Shown here: piece after piece, positions 52,630-60,751 of the stretch
Layout: the number at the start of each line of letters is the position of its first letter
Numbering within the stretch: the first letter of the stretch is position 1
NCBI RefSeq assembly: GCF_040270295.1
Contig: NZ_JBELOE010000265.1
Strand: one strand, 5' to 3'
Length of the DNA stretch: 64,000 nt
Source of the DNA: Catenovulum sediminis
GTDB taxonomy: Bacteria > Pseudomonadota > Gammaproteobacteria > Enterobacterales > Alteromonadaceae
The notes under the pieces: generated by a model
Told to the model about the DNA's origin: nothing
The model's input: the letters and a program-made list of their open reading frames with translations, nothing else
The model's database searches: none
Translations under genes and position numbers: made by a program

Positions 52630-53041
52630 GTGCGTAGGCGGATTCATAACGATAATACATAATAATATTTTTTGTATTATCAAAACGAACAACTAAATAT
52701 TGATAATCAGAGCGATTTAAATCGTAACTCAACAAATAATAATTTTCTTGCGCGGTGAAATGCTCGGGCTGACCCAATAACCGTTCAGTTTCCGTTCGAC
52801 TCATACCATTTTGCAAATGATTTTGCAGTAAATCCAGATACATAGTTTGGCGGGGATTAGCCATTGAATAATCGCCCGCGCCTTTTGACCAAACCAAAGG
52901 ATTAAAAGCAAATGTCTGTTGCTGCACCAACTGCCCCGGTGCAGGTCGTAAATACTCAAACCAGACATAAAAGACGGCCAATGAGAGGCCGCCAATAACC
53001 CAGGTAATGATTCGGATTGATTTATAAATCTTGTTGCTCAT
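52619..53041 (-). CDS. Hypothetical membrane-anchored protein with a BamE-like fold
   Basis: A 140-residue protein with one N-terminal helix (IITWVIGGLSLAVFYVWFEYL, about 11-31) and a periplasmic domain containing GMSRTETERLLGQPEHF, the G-M-s-x-x-x-v-x-x-L-G-x-P turn of the SmpA/BamE-like fold, followed by strands YLLSYDL and YQYLVVRFDN. It is not BamE itself, lacking a lipobox. No function is known. Its end overlaps the M16 protease gene by 11 bp on the other strand, and it sits 15 bp downstream of the M48 protease gene, probably in one transcript. Confidence 0.65.
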   Translation of the reverse strand: MSNKIYKSIRIITWVIGGLSLAVFYVWFEYLRPAPGQLVQQQTFAFNPLVWSKGAGDYSMANPRQTMYLDLLQNHLQNGMSRTETERLLGQPEHFTAQENYYLLSYDLNRSDYQYLVVRFDNTKNIIMYYRYESAYALTN

Positions 53042-53056
53042 GCCAACAGTTTTAAT

Positions 53057-53845
53057 CTAACGACGACAATTTGGTCTTGGATATAACGCTTTGACACCTT
53101 GCGCTCTAAACTTTTCGATATGTTCGGCAAGGTTATTAATACGTGTATCCGGTGCAGGGTGAGTGGATAAAATCTCCATCGGACGCTCTCCGCCCAACGC
53201 ATTCATATTTTTCCACAACTCCATCGACTCTTCCGCTTTAAAACCTGCTTGCATCAAGTATTTTAAACCAATGACGTCGGCTTCTGATTCATGTGTTCTG
53301 CTATAAGGTAATAGCACACCATATTGCGCACCTAAGCCCAATACAGACATAGTCGCTTGTTGATATTCAGTGCCTTGAGTCGCAGCAGCCCCTAATTTAA
53401 GTGCCATTTGTGCCGCAGTATTATGCGATACACGCTCTGCACCATGACTTGCAATGACATGTCCTACTTCATGTCCCATAATTGCGGCTAATTGGTCGGC
53501 ATTTTCGGCAACATTTAATATGCCGGTATATACGCCAATTTTACGGCCCGGCAAAGCAAATGCATTTACTTGCTCACTATCAAAAACAACCACTTCCCAG
53601 TCGCTGCGCCATTCATCTGGCAATACTTTAATAATCTGATCTGCAACGCAACCCACATATTGATTTAACTTTGGATCTGTTGAAACTTTTTGTTCTTGCT
53701 TGATGGTCTCAAAACTTTCCAAGCCCATTTGAGCCATTTTATCACCGTCAAATAATATTAATTGACTACGACCTGTAGGTGATTTGGCACATCCTAAACT
53801 AACGAGTAGCACTGCTGCTAAACCTAAAGAAATAATTTTTTTCAT
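53057..53845 (-). CDS. M48 family metalloprotease lipoprotein (LoiP/YggG-like)
   Basis: A 262-residue lipoprotein from the ATG at 53845, which has an AGGAAC site six bases upstream and starts MKKIISLGL. The lipobox LVSLGC places the lipid on Cys19. The zinc motif HEVGH is at 125-129 and the third ligand is in HESEAD (about 186). NAFALPGRKIGVYTGIL and STHPAPDTRI are typical of LoiP/BepA-type periplasmic proteases, which cleave outer-membrane proteins under stress. The frame opens 33 bp earlier, but that start gives a poor signal peptide. It is separated from dnaJ by a terminator. Confidence 0.92.
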   Translation of the reverse strand: MKKIISLGLAAVLLVSLGCAKSPTGRSQLILFDGDKMAQMGLESFETIKQEQKVSTDPKLNQYVGCVADQIIKVLPDEWRSDWEVVVFDSEQVNAFALPGRKIGVYTGILNVAENADQLAAIMGHEVGHVIASHGAERVSHNTAAQMALKLGAAATQGTEYQQATMSVLGLGAQYGVLLPYSRTHESEADVIGLKYLMQAGFKAEESMELWKNMNALGGERPMEILSTHPAPDTRINNLAEHIEKFRAQGVKALYPRPNCRR

Positions 53846-53864
53846 TTCGAAGTTCCTGTTTTCC

Positions 53865-53891
53865 ATAAAAAAAGCCACCGCTTGGTGGCTT
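53865..53891 (-). terminator. Rho-independent terminator of dnaKJ
   Basis: AAGCCACC (53872-53879) and GGTGGCTT (53884-53891) form a perfect stem with a 4-base loop. On the minus strand it is followed by a run of seven T counted with the stem end. It lies 13 bp after the dnaJ stop. Confidence 0.85.
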
Positions 53892-53904
53892 AATTTTAGC
53901 GCTT

Positions 53905-55032
53905 TTAGTTGCGTAAGTCGTCAAAGAATCGCTTTACACCATCAAAAAAGCCGGTTTCTTTTGGTCGGTGTCGAGCACTACCACCTTCCATTTCCGTTTC
54001 TAACTGGCGTAAAATATCTTTCTGAGCATCGGTTAAATGCACAGGGGTTTCAACAACGACTTTGCAAATTAAGTCTCCAACAACACCGCCACGCACTGAT
54101 TTCACACCTTTACCACGCATTCTGAACATACGTCCAGTTTGTGTTTCTTCTGGTATTTTTAGCTTAACTTTGCCATCTAATGTTGGTACGTGGATCTCAC
54201 CACCTAAAGCGGCCGTGGTAAAACCAATAGGCACTTCGCAATACAAGTTACTACCATCACGTTCAAATATAGCATGGTCGCGCACATGCACCTGCACATA
54301 TAAATCACCGGCCGGTGCACCATTAGCCCCTGCTTCACCTTCGCCAGATAAACGAATACGATCACCAGTATCAACACCAGCAGGAATTTTAACTGACAAG
54401 GTTTTGCTTTTCTGCACTCGGCCTTGGCCCGAACAACTTCGGCATGGATCGCTAATAACTTGCCCTTTACCGTGACAAGTCGGACAGGTTTGCTGTACGG
54501 CAAAGAAGCCCTGCCGCATTTGCACTTGGCCCGCGCCATGGCAGGTAGAACAGGTTGTTGGTTTGCTGCCCGCTTTCGCGCCAGAACCGTCACAAGGCTC
54601 ACAAGCAACCCAAGTCGGTACTTTAATCTCAACGTCTTTACCACGCACTGCATCTTCAAGCGTGAGTTCTAAGTTATAACGTAAATCAGAGCCGCGCTGT
54701 GCACGTGATTGACGACGGCCACCACCGCCACCAAAAATATCACCAAAAACATCGCCAAAGATATCAGAAAAGTCTTGTGGACCACCGCCACCACCGCCCA
54801 TTTGCGGATCTACACCTGCATGGCCATATTGGTCATAACGCGCTTTAAGATCGGGTGTACTTAGTACCTCATAAGCTTCTTTAATTTCCTTAAATTTTTC
54901 TTCTGACTCTTTATCCCCCTTAGTTCTATCCGGGTGATATTTCATAGCCAGCCGCTTATAGGCTTTTTTGATATCTCTCTCACCAGCGCCTTTATCTAGC
55001 CCTAGTACTTCATAATAATCGCGTTTCGACAT
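53905..55032 (-). CDS. dnaJ: Co-chaperone DnaJ
   Basis: A 375-residue type I Hsp40 (E. coli 376). The J domain holds the HPD motif in YHPDRTKGDKESEEKF. A G/F-rich region follows (GGGGGPQDFSDIFGDVFGDIFGGGGG). The zinc-finger domain has four CxxCxGxG units (CEPCDGSG, CSTCHGAG, CPTCHGKG, CRSCSGQG), then come the two C-terminal substrate-binding barrels. It stimulates DnaK ATPase and delivers unfolded clients. It is downstream of dnaK on the same strand, after a 128-bp gap with two hairpins. Confidence 0.98.
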   Translation of the reverse strand: MSKRDYYEVLGLDKGAGERDIKKAYKRLAMKYHPDRTKGDKESEEKFKEIKEAYEVLSTPDLKARYDQYGHAGVDPQMGGGGGGPQDFSDIFGDVFGDIFGGGGGRRQSRAQRGSDLRYNLELTLEDAVRGKDVEIKVPTWVACEPCDGSGAKAGSKPTTCSTCHGAGQVQMRQGFFAVQQTCPTCHGKGQVISDPCRSCSGQGRVQKSKTLSVKIPAGVDTGDRIRLSGEGEAGANGAPAGDLYVQVHVRDHAIFERDGSNLYCEVPIGFTTAALGGEIHVPTLDGKVKLKIPEETQTGRMFRMRGKGVKSVRGGVVGDLICKVVVETPVHLTDAQKDILRQLETEMEGGSARHRPKETGFFDGVKRFFDDLRN

Positions 55033-55067
55033 ATAACTCGCTCGGTCAGGTTACTGTTTAACGTGCA

Positions 55068-55089
55068 AAACGGGTGCAAGCACCCGTTT
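55068..55089. repeat. Intergenic hairpin 1 between dnaK and dnaJ
   Basis: AAACGGGTGC (55068-55077) and GCACCCGTTT (55080-55089) form a perfect 10-bp stem with a 2-base spacer. On the minus strand the stem ends in TTTT. It may act as a partial terminator or RNase stop that sets the dnaK:dnaJ ratio. Confidence 0.5.
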
Positions 55090-55105
55090 AAAGTTAAATC
55101 TTGTA

Positions 55106-55138
55106 TAACCCACCTTTAATTTAAATAGAGGTGGGTTA
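55106..55138. repeat. Intergenic hairpin 2 between dnaK and dnaJ
   Basis: TAACCCACCT (55106-55115) and AGGTGGGTTA (55129-55138) form a perfect 10-bp stem with a 13-base loop, 22 bp after the dnaK stop. There is no T-run. It could stabilise the 3' end of dnaK mRNA. Confidence 0.5.
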
Positions 55139-55160
55139 TTTTCAATGGGACGAAAAACTA

Positions 55161-57089
55161 TTATTTGTTATCGTCTTTTACTTCTTCAAACTCTGCATCC
55201 ACTACATCATCAGCGGCATCTTTTGGCTCTGCAGCATCTGCAGCACCAGCTTGTGCACCACCTTCAGCTTGAGCTTTAGCTTGAGCGATTTCCATTAGTT
55301 TCGCAGAAGCCTGAATTAAAGCTTGAGATTTAGCTTCGATCTCATCTTTATCGGTGCCTTTTAAAGCGGTCTCTAATTCAGTGATCGCCGTTTCAATGGC
55401 TTCTTTGTCATTTGCAGCTAAATCGCTACCCGCTTCTTCAATTTGTTTTTTAGTCGCGTGTACCAAACCATCAGCTTGGTTACGAGCTTGCACTAATTCT
55501 TCAAATTTCTTATCTGAATCGGCATTCGCTTCCGCTTCGCGTACCATTTTTTCGACTTCTTCGTCCGTTAAACCAGAAGAGGCTTTAATGGTAATCTTCT
55601 GCTCTTTACCGGTATCTTTATCTTTAGCTGATACGTGTAAAATACCGTCCGCATCAATATCAAAAGTAACTTCAATTTGCGGCACACCACGTGGTGCTGG
55701 ACGAATACCTTCTAGGTTAAATTGACCTAGAGACTTGTTTGCACTGGCTTGCTTACGCTCACCCTGAATAACGTGAACGGTAACCGCTGATTGATTATCG
55801 TCTGCTGTTGAGAAAGTTTGTGACTTCTTAGTTGGGATAGTCGTGTTTTTCTCAATCAAGGTTGTCATCACACCACCCATAGTCTCAATACCAAGAGACA
55901 ATGGAGAAACGTCCAGTAACAATACGTCCGTTACATCACCTGATAATACACCACCTTGAACAGCTGCACCGACAGCAACCGCTTCATCAGGGTTGACATC
56001 TTTACGTGGTGCTTTGCCAAAGAAATCAGCAACGGCTTTTTGGACAAGCGGCATACGAGTCTGACCACCAACCAAGATAACATCATTAATGTCACCTACT
56101 GATAAATCAGCATCTTTTAATGCTTGTTTTAATGGTTCAAGGGTTGCTTTCACCATATCATCGACCAAAGACTCTAATTTAGAACGAGTCACTTTGATAT
56201 TTAAATGTTTTGGACCTGAAGCATCAGCTGTGATGTACGGCAAGTTAACTTCAGTTTGCTGTGCAGATGATAACTCAATTTTCGCTTTTTCAGCAGCTTC
56301 TTTAAGACGTTGCATTGCAAGTGGGTCTTTTTTAAGGTCAAAACCTTGATCTGCTTTAAACTGGTCAACTAAGTAGTTGATTAAGCGGTTATCGAAATCT
56401 TCACCACCTAAGTGCGTATCACCGTTAGTCGCCAATACTTCAAAAGTGTGCTCGCCATCTACTTCATCAATTTCGATGATTGAAATATCAAACGTACCAC
56501 CACCTAAATCGTATACCGCAATAACGTTATCGCCAGACTTTTTGTCCATACCGTAAGCTAATGCAGCGGCTGTTGGCTCGTTAATGATACGCTTAACTTC
56601 TAAACCTGCGATACGGCCAGCATCTTTTGTTGCTTGTCGCTGAGCATCGTTAAAATAAGCTGGAACTGTAATAACAGCACCGGTCACTTCTTCACCTAAA
56701 TAGTCTTCTGCAGTTTTTTTCATTTTTTTCAAAACTTCTGCAGAAACTTGAGGTGGTGCCATTTTCTGGCCCTTAACTTCAACCCATGCATCACCGTTTT
56801 CAGCGCCGGTAATTTTGAACGGCATAATATCAACATCACGTTGAACTTCTTTGTCGGTGAAACGACGACCGATTAAACGCTTAATCGCGAATAATGTATT
56901 TTGCGGGTTAGTAACAGCTTGACGCTTAGCGGGTTGACCCACTAACGTTTCACCGTCATCTGTGTATGCGATTACTGAAGGGGTTGTGCGATCCCCTTCT
57001 GCATTTTCAATAACTTTTGCGCTGTCGCCATCTAAAACAGCAACACATGAATTGGTAGTACCTAAGTCAATACCGATGATTTTACCCAT
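55161..57089 (-). CDS. dnaK: Chaperone protein DnaK (Hsp70)
   Basis: A 642-residue Hsp70 (E. coli 638). The nucleotide-binding domain shows IDLGTTNSCVAVLDG, VITVPAYFNDAQRQATKDAGRIAGL, NEPTAAALAYG, DLGGGTFDISI and ILVGGQTRMPLVQ. After the DVLLLDVSPLSLGIE linker comes the peptide-binding domain and a lid ending in the acidic DAEFEEVKDDNK, the EEVKDDK-type tail recognised in bacterial DnaK. It folds and refolds proteins with DnaJ and GrpE. A sigma-32-type promoter lies just upstream. grpE is not in the window. Confidence 0.98.
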   Translation of the reverse strand: MGKIIGIDLGTTNSCVAVLDGDSAKVIENAEGDRTTPSVIAYTDDGETLVGQPAKRQAVTNPQNTLFAIKRLIGRRFTDKEVQRDVDIMPFKITGAENGDAWVEVKGQKMAPPQVSAEVLKKMKKTAEDYLGEEVTGAVITVPAYFNDAQRQATKDAGRIAGLEVKRIINEPTAAALAYGMDKKSGDNVIAVYDLGGGTFDISIIEIDEVDGEHTFEVLATNGDTHLGGEDFDNRLINYLVDQFKADQGFDLKKDPLAMQRLKEAAEKAKIELSSAQQTEVNLPYITADASGPKHLNIKVTRSKLESLVDDMVKATLEPLKQALKDADLSVGDINDVILVGGQTRMPLVQKAVADFFGKAPRKDVNPDEAVAVGAAVQGGVLSGDVTDVLLLDVSPLSLGIETMGGVMTTLIEKNTTIPTKKSQTFSTADDNQSAVTVHVIQGERKQASANKSLGQFNLEGIRPAPRGVPQIEVTFDIDADGILHVSAKDKDTGKEQKITIKASSGLTDEEVEKMVREAEANADSDKKFEELVQARNQADGLVHATKKQIEEAGSDLAANDKEAIETAITELETALKGTDKDEIEAKSQALIQASAKLMEIAQAKAQAEGGAQAGAADAAEPKDAADDVVDAEFEEVKDDNK

Positions 57090-57134
57090 CTGGAAAATCT
57101 CCGAATTTATAAATTACATTAAAACCTGCTTTTT

Positions 57135-57162
57135 TAGTGGGGTCTTTTAAAATTAATTCAAC
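57135..57162 (-). promoter_or_regulatory. Sigma-32 (heat-shock) promoter of dnaK
   Basis: Read on the minus strand, GTTGAAT (57162-57156) and CCCCACTA (57142-57135) are separated by 13 bases. This fits the sigma-32 consensus CTTGAAA-N13-15-CCCCATnT with five and seven matches respectively. It lies 46 bp upstream of the dnaK ATG. The remainder of the 281-bp gap to the divergent xthA gene shows nothing else I can name. Confidence 0.75.
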
Positions 57163-57370
57163 ACCCAAAGCTAAAAAAATCCGTTGTGCTTAGTCTGAAA
57201 ACTAAACCGCTTTAAATTAGCGTTGACCTGTATGTAAGGTTGCTTTTGAGCTTTTCAAGCAAAAGATTAAAATTAATTGTACTTTTCGCTATTTTTCTAC
57301 ATGTCAATTTGCGAAAACCGACGCAAATCTCTAAACTTGCCGCCATTAAAAATTTATCAACAGATGTCTC

Positions 57371-58177
57371 ATGAAAATAATCTCGTTTAACATAAATGGC
57401 CTCAGAGCACGCTTGCATCAATTACAAGCTTTAATCGACAAACACCAACCAGACGTTATTGGCTTACAAGAAATAAAAGTCCATGATGATGCATTTCCAC
57501 TCGCTGACGTTGAAAAAATGGGATACCACGTCGAGTTTCACGGCCAAAAAGCCCATTATGGTGTTGCCTTAATGTCGAAGAAAAAACCTTTATTTGTCCA
57601 AAAAGGGTTTCGTACAGATGAAGAAGATGCACAGCGACGCATGATTATTGCGAGCTACGAAGATGAAAATGGCGAACCCGTTACGGTTTTCAACGGTTAT
57701 TTTCCGCAAGGTGAAAACCGTGAGCATCCAATTAAATTTCCTGCAAAGCAGAAATTCTACACCGATTTGATGGCTGAGCTGGAAAACAACTACCAACCTG
57801 ATCAAGCCATTGCCATTATTGGCGATATGAACATTTCGCATACGGATTTAGATATTGGTATAGGTCCGCAAAACGCTAAACGCTGGCTAAAAACCGGTAA
57901 ATGTTCTTTTTTACCGGAAGAGCGTGAATGGCTAAACACACTGTTGGATTGGGGGTTTGTCGATACCTATCGTCAACTCAATCCGGAAACGACCGAACGT
58001 TACAGCTGGTTTGATTACCGCTCGAGAGGTTTCGACGATAACCGTGGGCTGCGCATTGATCTGATTTTAGCAACCCCTTCGTTAGCAGCCCGCACCGCAG
58101 AAAGTGATATCGACTATGAACTGCGCGGTATTGATAAACCGTCTGATCATGCTCCGATTTGGACAACCTTTAAATAA
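57371..58177 (+). CDS. xthA: Exodeoxyribonuclease III
   Basis: A 268-residue AP endonuclease/3' exonuclease, exactly the length of E. coli ExoIII. Motifs are ISFNINGLRARLHQLQALI, VIGLQEIKVHDD (catalytic Glu), YGVALMSKK, IIGDMNISHTDLDIG, FVDTYRQLNPE, YSWFDYRSRGFDDNRGLRIDLIL and SDHAPIWTTF (catalytic His). It repairs abasic sites and oxidative 3' ends. It is divergent from dnaK. The membrane-protein gene follows 14 bp downstream and may be co-transcribed. Confidence 0.96.
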   Translation: MKIISFNINGLRARLHQLQALIDKHQPDVIGLQEIKVHDDAFPLADVEKMGYHVEFHGQKAHYGVALMSKKKPLFVQKGFRTDEEDAQRRMIIASYEDENGEPVTVFNGYFPQGENREHPIKFPAKQKFYTDLMAELENNYQPDQAIAIIGDMNISHTDLDIGIGPQNAKRWLKTGKCSFLPEEREWLNTLLDWGFVDTYRQLNPETTERYSWFDYRSRGFDDNRGLRIDLILATPSLAARTAESDIDYELRGIDKPSDHAPIWTTFK

Positions 58178-58191
58178 CAGGCGATACGTTA

Positions 58192-58827
58192 ATGCTATTG
58201 GTGAGCTTTGCTGTAATTGCATTGTTACTTTATTTAAACTTTGATAAAGCGACCTTAAATCTATTGTTGCGTGAAAAGAATAAACAGCATTTATTCTTTG
58301 GTTTTAGCGCACTAATAACCATTTTATGGTCGATTCAGGCAAGTATATACGAAGGTCTATACGTCCACTTTTTATGGCTCACTGCCTGTACATTGTTTCT
58401 TGGCCCACGTCTTGCGATTTACGCAGGTTTTATTGCATTAGCGTTAAATTGCATATTGGGTAATTACCCTTGGGATATGATGGCTGTGCATTTTATTGCA
58501 GGTGTCATCATTCCTGTGCTGAGCAGTTATTTAGTGTATGTCATCAGTTTTCACAAATTGCCCAGACATTTTTTTATCTATGTTTTTGTCTGCGGTTTTT
58601 TTGCCGGAGCATTGGCAATTGGCGCAAAAATGCTGACATTATCCGTATTTTTCTGGGCCACTGGGTTTTACCCCTGGTCTACTATTTTTGACAACTATCT
58701 AATATTGTTGGTTCTGCTGGCTTTTCCTGAAGCGATGTTAAACGGCATGACCATGAGCATCGGTATAGTATATACTCCGCAGTGGGTCAGAACCTTTTAT
58801 GACAATCAGTACCTCAATGACAAATAA
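58192..58827 (+). CDS. Energy-coupling factor permease-like membrane protein (CbiM-like)
   Basis: A 211-residue integral membrane protein with six or seven helices. The middle resembles the CbiM/energy-coupling-factor substrate-binding family: FLGPRLAIYAGFIALALNCILGNYPWDMMAVHFIAGVIIPVLSSY and, near the end, LLVLLAFPEAMLNGMTM, corresponding to the PEaxlnG motif. The typical N-terminal His-Met metal site of CbiM is missing, so cobalt or nickel transport is doubtful. No ATPase or EcfT partner is nearby. Proteobacterial members of this kind are of unknown function. Confidence 0.7.
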   Translation: MLLVSFAVIALLLYLNFDKATLNLLLREKNKQHLFFGFSALITILWSIQASIYEGLYVHFLWLTACTLFLGPRLAIYAGFIALALNCILGNYPWDMMAVHFIAGVIIPVLSSYLVYVISFHKLPRHFFIYVFVCGFFAGALAIGAKMLTLSVFFWATGFYPWSTIFDNYLILLVLLAFPEAMLNGMTMSIGIVYTPQWVRTFYDNQYLNDK

Positions 58828-58864
58828 TTTTTAATACTTTCATTTTTATGGGATGTTAGCCGCA

Positions 58865-60586
58865 ATGCGCACAACTCAATATTTATTATCGACACTAAAA
58901 GAAACGCCATCTGATGCTGAAGTAATCAGTCATCAGCTTATGTTACGTGCGGGTATGATCCGCAAACTTGCCTCAGGTTTATACACTTGGTTACCAAGCG
59001 GCCTGAAAGTTTTACGTAAAGTAGAACAAATCGTTCGTGAAGAAATGAACAAAGCCGGTGCAATAGAAGTGCTGATGCCAGTGGTACAACCTGCTGATTT
59101 ATGGGAAGAATCGGGTCGTTGGGAAAAATTTGGTCCTGAGTTATTGCGCATCAAAGACCGCCATGAACGCCCATTTTTACTCGGCCCAACACATGAAGAA
59201 GTTATCACTGAGTTGGTCCGCAAGGAAATTAGCAGTTACAAACAACTACCTGTTAATTTATACCAAGTGCAAACTAAATTTCGCGACGAAGTGCGCCCCA
59301 GATTTGGCGTAATGCGTGCGCGTGAGTTTTTAATGAAAGATGCCTACTCTTTCCACCTCACAGAAGACTGTTTAGAAAAAACATATCAAGCAATGCATCA
59401 GGCTTACTGCAATATATTTGATCGTTTAGGTTTAGAGTATCGCCCAGTATTGGCTGACACTGGCTCAATAGGCGGCAGTACTTCACATGAATTCCATGTT
59501 TTAGCAGACAGTGGTGAAGATGCGATAGTCTTCAGTGATGGCAGTGATTATGCTGCCAATATAGAAAAAGCTGAAGCTTTACCGCCTCAAGGTGAGAGGC
59601 CCGCCGCAACGCAAAATCAAGAAAAAATAGCGACACCCAATACTCATAGCATAGCGCAAGTGTGCGAGCGACTGAAAATTGATGCATCTCAAACGGTTAA
59701 AACATTATTAGTGGTTGGCGCTAACGCTGAAGGTGAAGAGCAAGGCGTTGTCGCTTTAGTGGTGCGTGGCGATCACGAATTGAATGAAGTCAAAGCGGAA
59801 AAGCTTGAAAATGTATTTTCCCCACTGACAATGGCAAATGAAGCTCAGATACAACAAGCGGTGAATTGCAGTGCTGGTTCAATCGGTCCGGTCGATTTAA
59901 ACATTCCTGTTATTGTCGATCACAGCGCTGCACATTTAGCGGATTTTGTCGCTGGAGCCAATGAAGACGGTTTCCACTTTACCGGTTTAAACTGGGATCG
60001 AGATATCAGTCACTATCAAGTTGCCGACATTCGCAATGTCGTAGAGGGCGATCCGAGTCCATGTGGCACAGGTAAATTAAGTATTAAACGTGGTATCGAA
60101 GTTGGTCATATCTTCCAATTAGGTACAAAATATAGTGAAGCAATGAAAGCCGGCGTGTTAACCGAAAGTGGTAAACATGAAACTCTAACGATGGGTTGTT
60201 ATGGTATCGGGGTATCTCGCATCGTCGCAGCCGCAATTGAGCAAAATCACGATAAATTTGGCATCAAATGGCCTGCTGCAATAGCACCATTCCAAGTGTG
60301 CGTATTGCCAATGAACATGCACAAATCACATCGTATCCCTGACGTGGCCAATAAACTCTACACAGACCTACAACAAGCAGGCTACGAAGTACTCTTTGAC
60401 GATCGTAAAGAGCGCCCTGGCGTCATGTTTGCTGATATGGAGCTAATCGGCGTCCCTCATGTTATCGTCATTGGTGAGCGTAACTTAGACGAAGGTTTAG
60501 TGGAATATAAAAACCGTCAAACCGGTGAAAAACAAACAATTAAAATCGAAGACGTGCTCTCATTTATTCAACAGCAAATGGTCTAA
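58865..60586 (+). CDS. proS: Prolyl-tRNA synthetase
   Basis: A 573-residue bacterial-type class II synthetase (E. coli 572). It starts MRTTQYLLSTLKETPSDAEVISHQLMLRAGMIRKLASGLYTWLPSG. Class II motif 2 is FRDEVRPRFGVMRAREFLMKDAYSF. The INS editing domain (about 225-405; KTLLVVG, VVRGDHELNEVKAEKL), which hydrolyses Ala-tRNA(Pro), is present, then motif 3 GCYGIGVSRIVAAAIEQ and the anticodon-binding domain. The frame opens 12 bp earlier, but GGGATG sits properly before the 58865 ATG. Its editing domain is related to YbaK, whose own gene is decayed in this window. Confidence 0.97.
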   Translation: MRTTQYLLSTLKETPSDAEVISHQLMLRAGMIRKLASGLYTWLPSGLKVLRKVEQIVREEMNKAGAIEVLMPVVQPADLWEESGRWEKFGPELLRIKDRHERPFLLGPTHEEVITELVRKEISSYKQLPVNLYQVQTKFRDEVRPRFGVMRAREFLMKDAYSFHLTEDCLEKTYQAMHQAYCNIFDRLGLEYRPVLADTGSIGGSTSHEFHVLADSGEDAIVFSDGSDYAANIEKAEALPPQGERPAATQNQEKIATPNTHSIAQVCERLKIDASQTVKTLLVVGANAEGEEQGVVALVVRGDHELNEVKAEKLENVFSPLTMANEAQIQQAVNCSAGSIGPVDLNIPVIVDHSAAHLADFVAGANEDGFHFTGLNWDRDISHYQVADIRNVVEGDPSPCGTGKLSIKRGIEVGHIFQLGTKYSEAMKAGVLTESGKHETLTMGCYGIGVSRIVAAAIEQNHDKFGIKWPAAIAPFQVCVLPMNMHKSHRIPDVANKLYTDLQQAGYEVLFDDRKERPGVMFADMELIGVPHVIVIGERNLDEGLVEYKNRQTGEKQTIKIEDVLSFIQQQMV

Positions 60587-60626
60587 CCTCATAGTTTAAT
60601 CATTTACGGTTATTCGATTTCTGTAC

Positions 60627-60651
60627 AAAAGGCTCGTTTTCGAGCCTTTTT
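60627..60651 (+). terminator. Rho-independent terminator of proS
   Basis: AAAAGGCTCG (60627-60636) and CGAGCCTTTT (60641-60650) form a perfect stem with a TTTT loop and one further T. It lies 40 bp after the proS stop. Confidence 0.9.
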
Positions 60652-60751
60652 ATTTTGTAAAAATAACGCGCTGTGATTTGTTATCCTTTTAATATCCTTT
60701 ATAATCCGCAGCCGAAATCCAACGTTAGACAACTTCATATTCAGGTGCTTA

